Part shown: positions 1 to 9,086 of the stretch, in pieces | Numbering within the stretch: the stretch's first letter is position 1 | Layout: every line of letters starts with the position of its first letter | Source of the DNA: JARFPW01 sp035464655 | Lineage (GTDB): Bacteria > Gemmatimonadota > Gemmatimonadetes > Palauibacterales > Palauibacteraceae | Length of the DNA stretch: 64,000 nucleotides | Assembly (NCBI GenBank): GCA_035464655.1 | Contig: DATHRZ010000012.1 | Span: 1 to 64,000 of the forward strand | Direction: 5' to 3' | The notes under the pieces: model-generated | The model's database searches: none | What the model saw: the letters and a program-made list of their open reading frames with translations, nothing else | What the model was told of the DNA's origin: nothing | Position numbers and translations under genes: made by a program

Positions 1-66
1 TTCGCTCGGTCCCGTATCGTGCCGGTCGTCCGGCCAGCGGACGGTAGAAGCCCGGCGAGGGGCGCG

Positions 67-2346
67 TCAAGCTCCCGGATTCCGCCACGGTCCTTCGCCC
101 CGCACTCGCCAGCGGCCGTCCGGGGCGACCTCGACGCACAGGGTTCCGTGACGGTCCGTCCGCCAGACCCGTTCGACGCCCGACACCTCGAGCCGGCCGA
201 GCACCTCGGGATGCGGGTGACCGTAGCGGTTGCCGGCCCCAGCGGAGACGACGGCGATCCGGGGGGCCACGGCCTTCAGGAAGGCCGGATCGCTCGACGT
301 TCGGCTGCCGTGATGCCCCACCTTCAACAGGTCGGCGCGCAGCGAGTCGGTCGGCCAGGCGGCGAGCAGAGCCTGCTCCTCGGCGACCGTGGCATCACCC
401 GTATTCAGGTAGCGGAACCGGCCGCCGACCGTGAGCCGGAACGAGAGGCTGGTCGCGTTCACTTCGCCGCCCTTTGCCGGCTCTCCGGCGGCTCCCTGCC
501 TCGCCACGGGACCGAGCACCGTCACGACGGCGTCGTCCACGCGCAGGCGGTCACCGGCGCCGGCGGGCAGCCACTGTACTCCCTCCGCGTCCACCTCCGC
601 CAGGAATCCTGCGTAGGCGGCACTCGGCACCGGATCGCCCGTGTCGAGAACCCGCTCGACGTGAATTTCCGGGAGCAATCCGCGCAGACCGCCGAGGTGA
701 TCGAGATCGGGGTGCGAGAGGATACCGAGCTCGACCCGGCGCGCCCCATGCCGCCTGAGGAACGGGAGGACGATCGACCGACCGGCATTCCATTCGCCCC
801 ACGCCGGCCCACCGTCGAACACGAGCCAACGACCGGCACTCGTTCGCAGCACCGCCGCGTCTCCCTGGCCGACGCTCAGGGTGCACAGAAGCGCGGTCCC
901 GCTGGTCATTCCGCTCGCCAGCGGGCCTCCGACCACGGCTACGACGGCGAGCAGCGCCGGTCCGAGGCCGGCCCGCGGACCGCCGCGCGCGGCGACCCGG
1001 CGGACGGCCTCGAGGGCGAGTACCCAGGCAATCCACAGGGCGACCGGCGGCGCCGCTACCGTCCGGTGTCCGCCGGGCAGCCGCGCGAACAACTCGGCCA
1101 CGGCGTGCAGGGTTCGGAGGGTACCGGTGGCGAGGTCGGCGGCGGGACCCACGAGCCAGCCAGGGAGGGCGATCGTCGCGGCCAGGCTGCCGAGACCAAC
1201 GGCGACCAGTGGTGCCCCGGCGAAGTGGGAAACCAGCGACACGGGCGCGGCCTGCCCGAAGTGAAATGCCGTGAGCGGCGTCGTCGTGAGCACGGCACCC
1301 GCTCCGGCACCGGCTGCCCCGGCCAGCTTTCTCCAGCCGCGCCGGCGGACTCGCAGCGTCGACCCCGCCCGTTCGCCGAGGATCACGCCCGCCACGCCGG
1401 CGAACGAGAGCTGCAGGCCCGGCTCCAGCACGCTGCCCGGCGCGGCGACGACGACGGCGAGCAGGGCGCCGCCCAGAAGCTCCCCCGGACGGCTTGGCCA
1501 GGCCCGGTGTCGCGCCCAGGCATAACCCCCGAACACGGCCAAAGCCCGGCGTGCCGCCGGCGGAGCGCCGATCAGCAACACGTAACACGTCACCAGTGCA
1601 AGGGCGACCGAGACCCTGCGCCGCACTCCGAGCCCGAGCCCGAGCAGCCAGACGGCGCCGGCCGCGAGCAGGCCGACGTGCATCCCGGAAATGGCCAGGA
1701 GGTGGGCGAGGCCGGCGTCGACGAATCGGCGCCGCAACGCGGGTTCGATATCGTCCCGTTCGGCCAGGATCAGCGCAAGCGCCGTCGGGGCGACATCAGG
1801 CGCCAGTCGGGCGGCCAGCCGCTCCGCCGTCCGGGCGCGAAGGCGCAACAGCCATGGCCCCCGGGCGACGTCCGTCGTCTCGAGCGCGCCGCCCGTGAGC
1901 ATGCCGCGACGGCCCGGCGCGGGAAGCCATCGGCCCGTCGACTCGAATCGGAGCCACTCACCCTCCACCCGAACCCGGGTTCCGGGACCGGGGGGGCGGC
2001 CGGGCGCCGAGACCCGCGCCAGCAGCCCCGGCAGACGACAGTGCCCCTCGCTCGCCGACAGCGTGACGTCGCGCAGCCGCACGCGAATCCGCCCTCGACC
2101 GGCCGCTCCCACACGCCCGGCGACGGTTCCGCTCGCCACCACCGGGTCGCCGGTTCGCAATTCGGCGGTGCACGCCGCACGGTGCGTCGCGCCCGTCGTC
2201 GCGCCCAGAAGGGCCCCGAGGGAGAGTGCGGCGAACAGGCATCCGACGACCCTCGCCCGCCCCATGGCGAGGCAACCGGCTCCAGCCACACCGGCCGCAC
2301 CGCACAGGGCGACGAGCGCGGCGGGCGCGTGGAGCCCGGCGGTCAC
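67..2346 (-). CDS. comEC: ComEC/Rec2 DNA-uptake channel protein
   Basis: ComEC carries one strand of incoming DNA across the inner membrane in natural transformation. At 759 residues this is a full-length member. A hydrophobic N-terminus is followed by a soluble OB-like stretch (about 60-145). The Competence core contains AISGMHVGL (218-226) and several membrane helices. A C-terminal metallo-beta-lactamase-like domain has HPDLDHLGG (545-553) and GHHGSR (677-682), both metal-site motifs. The start chosen is GTG at 2346; it has no clear Shine-Dalgarno sequence, and hydrophobic codons continue upstream, so the true start could be earlier. It lies 83 bases after the LapA-like gene on the same strand. 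No other competence gene is present, so function in transformation is inferred from the family. Confidence 0.93.
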   Translation of the reverse strand: MTAGLHAPAALVALCGAAGVAGAGCLAMGRARVVGCLFAALSLGALLGATTGATHRAACTAELRTGDPVVASGTVAGRVGAAGRGRIRVRLRDVTLSASEGHCRLPGLLARVSAPGRPPGPGTRVRVEGEWLRFESTGRWLPAPGRRGMLTGGALETTDVARGPWLLRLRARTAERLAARLAPDVAPTALALILAERDDIEPALRRRFVDAGLAHLLAISGMHVGLLAAGAVWLLGLGLGVRRRVSVALALVTCYVLLIGAPPAARRALAVFGGYAWARHRAWPSRPGELLGGALLAVVVAAPGSVLEPGLQLSFAGVAGVILGERAGSTLRVRRRGWRKLAGAAGAGAGAVLTTTPLTAFHFGQAAPVSLVSHFAGAPLVAVGLGSLAATIALPGWLVGPAADLATGTLRTLHAVAELFARLPGGHRTVAAPPVALWIAWVLALEAVRRVAARGGPRAGLGPALLAVVAVVGGPLASGMTSGTALLCTLSVGQGDAAVLRTSAGRWLVFDGGPAWGEWNAGRSIVLPFLRRHGARRVELGILSHPDLDHLGGLRGLLPEIHVERVLDTGDPVPSAAYAGFLAEVDAEGVQWLPAGAGDRLRVDDAVVTVLGPVARQGAAGEPAKGGEVNATSLSFRLTVGGRFRYLNTGDATVAEEQALLAAWPTDSLRADLLKVGHHGSRTSSDPAFLKAVAPRIAVVSAGAGNRYGHPHPEVLGRLEVSGVERVWRTDRHGTLCVEVAPDGRWRVRGEGPWRNPGA

Positions 2347-2429
2347 CCCGACCGTGCAGACGACGGACAGGGTCAGCAGCGGCCCGGGAGCGGGCAGCGT
2401 ACGTGGGGCGCGGCCGGTGGCCGCCGTGG

Positions 2430-2744
2430 TCAGGTCTCTTTGCCTGCCGGATCGGCGCCGGGCTCGTTGCCGGCGGCCAGCGGTGTCCCGGCATCGCGGC
2501 CCAGGGCCTCGCGATAGCGCCGCAGCATTCTCTGCATCCGAAGGTCAGCCTTCAGGCTGGCCAGGAACAGCGTCAACATCCCGAGCAGGAACGCGACGAA
2601 CACGACGATCGGAAGCGGCGCCGCGTCGAAGCGCACGAAACCCAGGTCGACGACGACGCGCACGCCGCCGTTGAGCCACGCGAACGCCGCGGCGATCACG
2701 GCGAGCGCGCCGCCGACCAGAAGGCGTTCCCGCAATCCGCTCAC
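2430..2744 (-). CDS. LapA-domain (DUF1049-like) small membrane protein
   Basis: A 104-residue protein with two hydrophobic segments, roughly residues 8-25 and 44-63, followed by a basic, helical tail containing LKADLRMQRMLRRYREAL. This is the layout of LapA-domain proteins (lipopolysaccharide assembly protein A family in E. coli), in which two helices are followed by a cytoplasmic coiled tail. The start is GTG at 2744 and overlaps the miaB stop as GTGA, so translation is probably coupled to miaB. The family match rests on topology and a short motif, so a role in envelope assembly is only a possibility. Confidence 0.6.
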   Translation of the reverse strand: MSGLRERLLVGGALAVIAAAFAWLNGGVRVVVDLGFVRFDAAPLPIVVFVAFLLGMLTLFLASLKADLRMQRMLRRYREALGRDAGTPLAAGNEPGADPAGKET

Positions 2745-4120
2745 GCCACCAGCTCGCCCCGGAACGTCGAACCCGACGTCGACACGAGGCATACCTTCGC
2801 GTAGTCGCCGATTCTCCGCGTCTCGCCGGCGAACGCCACGACCTTGTTGCCTTCCGTCCGTCCCAGCAAATCGCCGGCCGAGCGCGCCTCGCGTTCGATC
2901 AGCACTTCCTCGATCCGCCCGACCTCGGACTCGGCGATCTCGCGCTGAATCGTCCTGTGCAGGCCGATCAGCGTCTCGAGCCGGCGGCCAGACACCTCTT
3001 CGTCGATGAAATCGTCGGCCGGAAGCCGGGTGGCGGGAGTCCCGTCGCGCGGAGAATATCGGTACATGAACGCGTCGTCGAAGCGCACGCGGCGCATGAG
3101 TTCGAGGGTCGCCTCGAAGTCTTGCTCCGTCTCGCCCGGAAACCCGACGATCACGTCGGTGCTTAGGGCGATGCCCGGAATCCCGTCGCGCACGCGGTCG
3201 ACGGTCTCGAGAAACGACCCGGCCGTGTACCGGCGGACCATCCGCTTGAGGACACGGTCGGAACCCGATTGCACGGGCAGGTGGAGCTGTCCGCACACGG
3301 CCGGCTCGGAGGCCATGACCTCGATCAGTCCGTCGGTCACGTCGTTGGGATGCGGCGAGGTGAAGCGAACCCGCCGGATCCCCTCGACGCAAGCCACGGC
3401 CCGCAGGAGGTGCGCGAAGTTCCAGTCTTCGTGACGGTATGAGTTCACGGTCTGGCCGAGCAGCGTGACCTCGGTGAATCCGGCCTCCACGGCGTTCTCG
3501 ACCTCGGCCAGGACCGCCCCCGGTGCCCGGTTCTTCTCGGAACCCCGAACGTAGGGAACGATGCAGAAGGTGCAGCGGTGGTCACAGCCGCGCTGCACGG
3601 TCACCCACGCCGTGACCCCCTCGTGCCGAACGGCGGAGAGTCCCTCGTAGTTTTCGTCCGCATCGAGGGCGAGCAGGAGCTGTCCGCGCGGCAGGTCGCC
3701 GAACCGGATCTCGTCGACCAGCCGTCCGATGTCGCGGTAGGCGTCCGGACCCGCGACGAGATCGACACCCGAGGTGGCCTCGAGGAGCTCGCCGCCGAGG
3801 CGCTGCGCCATGCAGCCCGTAACCGCCAGGACGAGGTCGGGATTCGAGCTGCGATGCTGCTGCAACTGGCCGATCCGGCCCCGCACACGCTGTTCGGCGT
3901 GCTCCCGGATGGCGCAGGTGTTCACGATGATCACGTCGGCGGCCTCGGGCCGGTCGACCGTCACGTAGCCGCGCTCCGCCAGCACGCCGGTCATCAGCTC
4001 GGCGTCGCCGAGATTCATCTGGCAGCCGTACGTCTCGACGAACGCCCGTCGGGTCGCCGGCAGCACCGGATCGGGCCGCCGCGTCCCGCGTTTCAGTTCT
4101 ATGAGTGGTTGGGCCATCAT
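2741..4120 (-). CDS. miaB: tRNA-2-methylthio-N6-dimethylallyladenosine synthase MiaB
   Basis: Radical-SAM methylthiotransferase that adds a methylthio group to i6A37 of tRNAs reading UNN codons. It has 459 residues, the normal length. The N-terminal UPF0004 domain has the second-cluster cysteines C33, C69 and C103. The radical-SAM signature C179-x3-C183-x2-C186 lies in GCDHRCTFCIVPYVRG. A TRAM-like RNA-binding domain covers the last ~65 residues. The first two codons are both ATG. Upstream (4121-4249) is a divergent intergenic region shared with the plus-strand hydrolase. The retained phenylalanine- and cysteine-rich signature favours MiaB over MtaB or RimO. Confidence 0.95.
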   Translation of the reverse strand: MMAQPLIELKRGTRRPDPVLPATRRAFVETYGCQMNLGDAELMTGVLAERGYVTVDRPEAADVIIVNTCAIREHAEQRVRGRIGQLQQHRSSNPDLVLAVTGCMAQRLGGELLEATSGVDLVAGPDAYRDIGRLVDEIRFGDLPRGQLLLALDADENYEGLSAVRHEGVTAWVTVQRGCDHRCTFCIVPYVRGSEKNRAPGAVLAEVENAVEAGFTEVTLLGQTVNSYRHEDWNFAHLLRAVACVEGIRRVRFTSPHPNDVTDGLIEVMASEPAVCGQLHLPVQSGSDRVLKRMVRRYTAGSFLETVDRVRDGIPGIALSTDVIVGFPGETEQDFEATLELMRRVRFDDAFMYRYSPRDGTPATRLPADDFIDEEVSGRRLETLIGLHRTIQREIAESEVGRIEEVLIEREARSAGDLLGRTEGNKVVAFAGETRRIGDYAKVCLVSTSGSTFRGELVA

Positions 4121-4214
4121 GTGCTCCCGATACGCTGCCGGATCAACCGATCACCATCGCCCGCAGGGCCGAACCTACTGCCCGCCCGTCGCGGTCCGCC
4201 ACCGGACCGCGCAA

Positions 4215-4243
4215 TTGCGCCGCCGTCGCGGCCGGGCTAGCGT
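4215..4243 (+). promoter_or_regulatory. Candidate leaderless promoter of the hydrolase gene
   Basis: TTGCGC (4215-4220), a 17-base spacer, then TAGCGT (4238-4243). The ATG of the hydrolase begins six bases after the -10 box, so the predicted transcript starts at the ATG. No Shine-Dalgarno sequence precedes this start, which agrees with leaderless translation. The -10 fits the TAnnnT pattern. Confidence 0.45.
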
Positions 4244-4249
4244 GGCTCG

Positions 4250-5023
4250 ATGCCCCATATCGAGCGCGTGCAGGTCGATGACATGGACGTTCCCGTGGAG
4301 GTTCGCGGTCGCTCGTCCGAGTCCCTGCTCTTCCTGCCCGGGATGGGCGTCCACCCGCGTCACTACGCACCGGGACTCGATCGCCTGGCCCATCACTTCA
4401 CGGTCGTCGCCCCCGACCTCTCGTTCGGCTCGAACCGGTCGCTGCCACTCGACTACACGGGCTACCTTGCCTGCGTGGATGCCGTCGCCGACCGCCTGGC
4501 GCCGGGCGCGCCGCGAGTCGGGCACTCGCTCGGCGGCCTGCTCGCCCTGCAGGGTGACACGCCGGCCGTAGCGCTCTCGCCCCTGCTGCCGCTGCCCCTG
4601 GGCTGGGTCGGGCAGATCTGGCGAGCCGTGCGTCTGCAGCTCCGCGAGATCGCCGGTATCGAGGGTGCCCGGGGCGTTCGGTGGGCGCTGGCGATCCTGG
4701 CCGAGTACGTCGGCATGGCGCTGACCGCGCCCGAGAAGCTCTTCCCGGCTCTCGCCTGTACCCATATCGAGTTCGGCGACGCTTTCCGTCCGAGCGCGCC
4801 GTCGATCCGTCTCGTCCTGGGACGGTTCGACCAGCTGTACCGACGGTCGGAATACGGCCGCTTCGTCGAGGACGTGGGGCTGGACGCGAACGCCGTACGC
4901 TGGCTGCCACATGGGCACGACTGGCCGGTCACCCGCCCCGCGGTGATGGAGGCCGAGGTGTTGTCCGCGCTGCAGGATTGGAGCGGCTCCGGCGGAATCA
5001 GTTCTGGAACAGCGCCAGCGTGA
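4250..5023 (+). CDS. Alpha/beta-fold hydrolase
   Basis: A 257-residue alpha/beta-hydrolase-fold protein. The nucleophile elbow GHSLGG places the catalytic serine at residue 93. LLFLPGMG (26-33) looks like the oxyanion-hole loop. Asp194 in LGRFDQLY and His221 or His223 in PHGHDW are good candidates for the rest of the triad. There is no signal peptide, so it is probably cytoplasmic. The substrate cannot be told from sequence. It is a lone plus-strand gene between two minus-strand groups, and its last 26 bases overlap the 3' end of the convergent outer-membrane-protein gene, an unusually tight arrangement. No ribosome-binding site is visible; see the promoter just upstream. Confidence 0.8.
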   Translation: MPHIERVQVDDMDVPVEVRGRSSESLLFLPGMGVHPRHYAPGLDRLAHHFTVVAPDLSFGSNRSLPLDYTGYLACVDAVADRLAPGAPRVGHSLGGLLALQGDTPAVALSPLLPLPLGWVGQIWRAVRLQLREIAGIEGARGVRWALAILAEYVGMALTAPEKLFPALACTHIEFGDAFRPSAPSIRLVLGRFDQLYRRSEYGRFVEDVGLDANAVRWLPHGHDWPVTRPAVMEAEVLSALQDWSGSGGISSGTAPA

Positions 5024-6221
5024 TCGACAGGCGCTGAAAGCTCTCCTCCACGCCGGACCCTCCGAGATCTCCGCGGGAGCCGATCTCGACCGCCACGTCG
5101 ACCCGGGCCTGTTCTTCGGCCACGCGTACCCCCAACCCCATCGTCAATGCGCGCTCCGATAGCTGGTCGCGACCCCGGGGGTGGAAGGGAAGATCCGTCC
5201 GGCGCAGGCCCAACCGCAGCGGCACGTTGACACCCATGAGCCGCGTACCGGTCAACTCCGCGCCGATACCGGCCCACACGACGTTCGACGCGACGAAGTC
5301 GTCCGAGCCACCCTCGGCGCCCGACCAGCCCGTCCAGCCGCCGGCCCCGGTGAGCATCAGGCGCTCGGAGACCCTGGCGCTGGCGCCGAGCTCGAAAGCC
5401 GCGGGCATGTCGAACTTTCGCGTCAACCCCTCCGCACCGATCGTGTCACGCTCGGCGGTGAGCGCGCCCTGGAGCGACACGTCGCCGCCGAGATGGATGT
5501 CGTCCGTCAGACCGACGGCGGCTCCGAAGCGGAAGCGTCTGCCGCTGTATTCCCAGTCGGTGATCCCCGACACCGATCCGAGGAAGCGTGACGGGTCGTC
5601 GATCGCCGGTTCGAAGTCCCGCCGGAACGACTGCTGCAGACGCCCCGTGACAATCGCGTACTCCGCGCCCAGGCTCACGGAGCCGAGACGACGCGCCAGG
5701 GTGAAGTTCACCGAGCTGAGCCCACCGTCCTGGCTCCGCTGCTCCGTGAACGGGAAGGCGCCGTCCTCGACGGATAAAGTGTCGACGAAGGAAAGCTGCC
5801 AGTCCTGATCCAGCTCCGCCGCAAAGGCGACTCCGGCCGCCCACTCGTCGAACGGAATCGCGCCCCGGAGCACGGCCATCCGACTCCGGCCCGAGTCGGC
5901 ATTGCCCGCGTCGCCTTTCACCGACACCCCCTCCGGGGCGTAGGTGATCCCGAGGACGGGCTGCCTGTACAGGGCGATGTCGGCCGGGTTCCGGGCCGAT
6001 ACGCTGCCCGTTTCGAACCCGATCCCCGTACCGCCGAGCGCGGCGGAGCGGGCATCGATCGGCGATACCGGCGCGCCCAGGCCGAGCGCCGTGACGGGCG
6101 TCTGGGCGACGGCCGGCGGCGCTCCCATCGTCAGAGCCAGCCCTGCACTGGCCACCGCGATCACTACCCGGCCCACCGCTCGCCCCGTATGCCGCCGCAT
6201 TCCAGATCTCCTCGTCGTCAT
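4998..6221 (-). CDS. PorV/UPF0164-like outer-membrane beta-barrel protein
   Basis: A predicted exported beta-barrel of 407 residues. The N-terminus (MTTRRSGMRRHTGRAVGRV) runs into a hydrophobic signal peptide ending PPAVAQ. The first mature segment, with SARNPADIALYRQP, resembles the conserved NPA patch of UPF0164/PorV-type barrels. The rest is alternating beta-strand sequence rich in Gly, aromatic and polar residues, and it ends in a strand finishing with Phe-Gln-Asn. The ATG at 6221 overlaps the stop of the upstream lipoprotein gene as ATGA; a second ATG lies at 6200. The ATGA link suggests the two proteins act together at the outer membrane. Function is unknown. Confidence 0.65.
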   Translation of the reverse strand: MTTRRSGMRRHTGRAVGRVVIAVASAGLALTMGAPPAVAQTPVTALGLGAPVSPIDARSAALGGTGIGFETGSVSARNPADIALYRQPVLGITYAPEGVSVKGDAGNADSGRSRMAVLRGAIPFDEWAAGVAFAAELDQDWQLSFVDTLSVEDGAFPFTEQRSQDGGLSSVNFTLARRLGSVSLGAEYAIVTGRLQQSFRRDFEPAIDDPSRFLGSVSGITDWEYSGRRFRFGAAVGLTDDIHLGGDVSLQGALTAERDTIGAEGLTRKFDMPAAFELGASARVSERLMLTGAGGWTGWSGAEGGSDDFVASNVVWAGIGAELTGTRLMGVNVPLRLGLRRTDLPFHPRGRDQLSERALTMGLGVRVAEEQARVDVAVEIGSRGDLGGSGVEESFQRLSITLALFQN

Positions 6222-7486
6222 GGCAGGTCGAATCCGGTGGACGGCGTGAACACGATGCGCACGCGGGGAGCGCGCGCGGGATCTTCGCGATGGCCGAACT
6301 CCCAGTATGCCAGGCCCCCACCTTCGGGCAGCACCCGAACTCCCAGGTTGAGTTCCGGCATCGAGTCGGGATCGGAGGCCGCCCAGTTCTGGACCAGGGC
6401 AGTGATGGAAAGCTGGAGATCGCCTCCGGCCTCCATGTCCTCCGGCAAAATCTGCACCGGATTCGACGTGTTCACGCCGACCGGCGTCTTCGGACCGAAC
6501 TCGAACGGGTTCGACAGCAGGCTGAAGATGCTCGCCAGCAGCGTGTCGGTCGTAGCGAAGGGCGCCGGCGGCGTACCCGTCGACGTCAACAGCAAAGTGG
6601 CCCGGTTGATTCGCGCGCCACGTAATTCCACCCCGCTCAGCGACTCCGGCAACTCGAAGCTCACGTAGGTGCGGGCCGCGGGAAGCCCGCCGAGGCGCAG
6701 ACCCGCTCCCGGCGCGGGCGTCGGCGGATCGAAGACGAAGGTGTTCGCCGTCGGCGAGCGCAGCGTCTCGACCAGGGTGTCGCGCCCGACCGGCTTCACG
6801 TCGAACGCGAGAACGACCTGCTCGACCGCCAGCACGGTGCCGTCCACGGGGCTCAGCAGGGCGAGCCCGGTCCCGCCGTCGGCCGCGCGCCAGGCCCGGA
6901 GGAGCGAGTCCGTCTCGACGGTCAGGGGAAGAAACATGGTATCGGCGGCGAGTTCCTCGATCTCGAGGGCTCCCAGCAGTTCTCCCAGGTCCCCGCCCGG
7001 TGCCGTCCACGGATCGCCGTCCGCCGCGTTCGACCAGGTCGCCTCCCGGGTAACGAAGTCGCGGGTCAGGGCGTACGCCTCGACCGAGCCGCCGGCTTCC
7101 GGCACCTCCGAGCCTGTCGTATCGAAGACGAGGCGGAGGCGGCCCGACTCGAAGCGCTCGACGGCGAGGCGTTCCCCACCGACGAACACGGAATCGGGGA
7201 GAGTGCCGAATCGGGCGAGGATCCGCGCCCGGATGTCGGCCGTCTGAGCGACGAACTTGCTCGCGCTCGTCGCCGCAAGCGCGTAGTCGGTGTAGGTCGT
7301 ATCGCGCCAGGCCGGAAGCTCCGTGGCCGACAGTTCGATCTCCACCGTCGCCTGGCCCGCGCCGGGGGCGGAGTCGGGGTCGACGCCGGTGAGCGTGTCC
7401 TCCGTGCAGGCCCCGATCGAAGCTGCGCCCAGTCCGGCGAGCAGCAATCCGACGGCGCGCTGATGTCGCGCGAGCGATCGTCTCAC
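6218..7486 (-). CDS. Lipoprotein of unknown function
   Basis: A 422-residue lipoprotein precursor: basic N-terminus, hydrophobic stretch, then a lipobox IGAC with Cys27 as the lipidated residue. The mature part is acidic and strand-rich. Segments such as LRGARINRATLLL and YWEFGHRED resemble DNRLRE-type beta-sandwich domains, but only weakly. The start is GTG at 7486, overlapping the cdd stop as GTGA. It is followed by an ATGA link to an outer-membrane barrel gene. Its position in the alr-cdd transcription unit gives no functional clue. I do not recognise a named family. Confidence 0.6.
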   Translation of the reverse strand: MRRSLARHQRAVGLLLAGLGAASIGACTEDTLTGVDPDSAPGAGQATVEIELSATELPAWRDTTYTDYALAATSASKFVAQTADIRARILARFGTLPDSVFVGGERLAVERFESGRLRLVFDTTGSEVPEAGGSVEAYALTRDFVTREATWSNAADGDPWTAPGGDLGELLGALEIEELAADTMFLPLTVETDSLLRAWRAADGGTGLALLSPVDGTVLAVEQVVLAFDVKPVGRDTLVETLRSPTANTFVFDPPTPAPGAGLRLGGLPAARTYVSFELPESLSGVELRGARINRATLLLTSTGTPPAPFATTDTLLASIFSLLSNPFEFGPKTPVGVNTSNPVQILPEDMEAGGDLQLSITALVQNWAASDPDSMPELNLGVRVLPEGGGLAYWEFGHREDPARAPRVRIVFTPSTGFDLP

Positions 7487-7908
7487 GCGGCGTCTCCGCC
7501 GGTCGCCGCCTGGAGATCGAAGGCGGCCGGCAGCAGCTCCGAAAGCCTCCATGCGGCTTCGCTGCCCGAGGTTCCGCGACTCACGATCCGCAGTTCGCGG
7601 CTGAACTCCGCCAGGGCCTGGCGGCACATTCCGCAGGGAGCCACCGGCTGTGCGTCGTCGGAGCACAAGTAGAGTCGCTCGAAGTCCGTCGCGCCGTCCG
7701 CGACGGCGGCCCCGAGCGCGACGCGCTCGGCACAGATCGTCACCGGATAGGACGCGTTCTCGACGTTGCAGCCCGCGTACGTGCGGCCATCTGAGGCCTC
7801 GAGGGCGGCACCCACCCGGAAGCGCGAGTACGGCGCATAGGCGGCCCGCCTGGCCGCTTCGGCAGCCTCCCGCAGGGGCGTCCAGCTCTCGTCCGGCTCC
7901 ACGTTCAT
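7483..7908 (-). CDS. cdd: Cytidine deaminase
   Basis: Zinc-dependent deaminase turning cytidine and deoxycytidine into uridine forms in pyrimidine salvage. It has 141 residues, the size of the homotetrameric class. Motifs are CNVENASYP (47-55), the C59-A60-E61 catalytic and zinc site, and P91-C92-x2-C95 with the other two zinc cysteines. The start taken is ATG at 7908; a GTG at 7914 overlaps the alr stop as GTGA and is nearly as likely. The neighbours alr and the lipoprotein gene are in the same transcription unit but have no metabolic link. Confidence 0.93.
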   Translation of the reverse strand: MNVEPDESWTPLREAAEAARRAAYAPYSRFRVGAALEASDGRTYAGCNVENASYPVTICAERVALGAAVADGATDFERLYLCSDDAQPVAPCGMCRQALAEFSRELRIVSRGTSGSEAAWRLSELLPAAFDLQAATGGDAA

Positions 7909-7910
7909 CC

Positions 7911-9038
7911 TCACACGTCTCCGTCGATTGCGATTCTCGGTATCCGGGAACTCCACCCGGTCAGGATCTCGTAGGCGATCGTCCCGCACGCGTCGGCCAA
8001 CTCCTCCGGCGTGATCTCGGCTTCCCCGTCGCGCCCGAGCACGGTCGCCACGTCCCCGGGCTCCACGTCGTCGCGACCGGTCACGTCGACCACCGTCGAG
8101 TCCATCGTGATGACGCCGCGCGTCGGAACGGAGCGCCCGTGAATCAGGGCCCGTCCGCGGCCCGTCAGGCAGCGACGCAGACCGTCGGCGTAGCCGATGC
8201 CCAGCGTCGCCAGCCGCGCCCGACCCGGCGCCGTCCAGGTGGCGCCATAGCTGACCGTACTCCCCGGCTTCACGTCTCTCACCTCGAGCACCCGGGCCCG
8301 CACGTGCGCGACCGGCGCCGGACGCCGGTCCACGACCTCGGCGCCATACAGCCAGACGCCCGGGCGGACGAGATCACCTGCCACGCCGGAGTACTCCATT
8401 GCCGCCGCACTGTTCGCGGCATGGCACAGCCCGGGGTCGACGCCCGCCGCCCGAAGGGCCCCGATCGATTCGCCCAGGCGCCGCCATTGTTCACGCGTCG
8501 CGGCCTCGTCCGCCTCGGCCGAGTGAAAATGCGTGAACGTAGAGGCGAGCGTCGCGCCGCCCTCCCCGAGAATCGCAGCGACCCGGGGCGCGACGCGCGC
8601 GACCTCGTCCCACGGGATGCCGAATCGTCCCATTCCCGTGTCGATCTCGAGGTGCACGGGAAGCCCGGCGCCGCGGGCCCGCGCTGCGGCCGCGCACGTC
8701 GCGAGCGCCGCCGGGCTGCCGACCACGGGCTCGAACCCGGCGGCCAGCAGCGCCTCGAGGTCGGCCGGCAGGGTCGGCGTGAACACGACGACGCGACCGT
8801 CCCAACCGTCCTCGCGGACCCGCACGGCTTCGTCCAGCGTCGCCACCCCGAACCCGTACGGATCGAGCGGACCGAGGGCCCGCACCGCCAGCCCGGCCCC
8901 CGTCCCGTACGCATCGGCTTTCACCATGGGAAGCATCCGGCAGCCGGCGGGGATACGTTGGGCGATGGCGGTGTAGTTGGCTCTCAACGCGCGGCAGTCG
9001 ACCTCCATCCAGGCGCGCCGCATCGGTTCGGTCGGCAT
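7911..9038 (-). CDS. alr: Alanine racemase
   Basis: PLP enzyme making D-alanine for peptidoglycan. It has 375 residues, the usual length. The PLP lysine is K40 in MVKADAYG, and the second catalytic residue is Tyr264 in STVSYGATW. GIGYADGLRR is also present. The ATG at 9038 follows a weak GGAAA ribosome-binding site. It is the first gene of a unit continuing into cdd, the lipoprotein and the barrel. Its promoter lies at 9055-9083 and predicts a leader of only about ten bases. It supplies D-Ala for the ligase and MurF steps; MurF is in the dcw cluster here, but no ddl gene is in the window. Confidence 0.95.
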   Translation of the reverse strand: MPTEPMRRAWMEVDCRALRANYTAIAQRIPAGCRMLPMVKADAYGTGAGLAVRALGPLDPYGFGVATLDEAVRVREDGWDGRVVVFTPTLPADLEALLAAGFEPVVGSPAALATCAAAARARGAGLPVHLEIDTGMGRFGIPWDEVARVAPRVAAILGEGGATLASTFTHFHSAEADEAATREQWRRLGESIGALRAAGVDPGLCHAANSAAAMEYSGVAGDLVRPGVWLYGAEVVDRRPAPVAHVRARVLEVRDVKPGSTVSYGATWTAPGRARLATLGIGYADGLRRCLTGRGRALIHGRSVPTRGVITMDSTVVDVTGRDDVEPGDVATVLGRDGEAEITPEELADACGTIAYEILTGWSSRIPRIAIDGDV

Positions 9039-9054
9039 GGTTTCCAAGCGGGCT

Positions 9055-9083
9055 AGTATACCGGCCCTCACAGGGAGGAGCAA
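9055..9083 (-). promoter_or_regulatory. Promoter of the alr operon
   Basis: On the minus strand, TTGCTC (9078-9083), a 17-base spacer and TATACT (9055-9060), which matches TATAAT at five of six positions. The predicted start of transcription is near 9048, ten bases before the alr ATG. The -35 box overlaps the ribosome-binding site of the divergent mazG gene. Confidence 0.6.
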
Positions 9084-9086
9084 CAG

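Noticed and set aside
19..2517. An 832-codon open frame on the plus strand opposite comEC
   Set aside because: High GC makes long antisense frames. The protein is a low-complexity Arg/Gly/Pro mix with no motif, while the minus strand encodes a complete ComEC.
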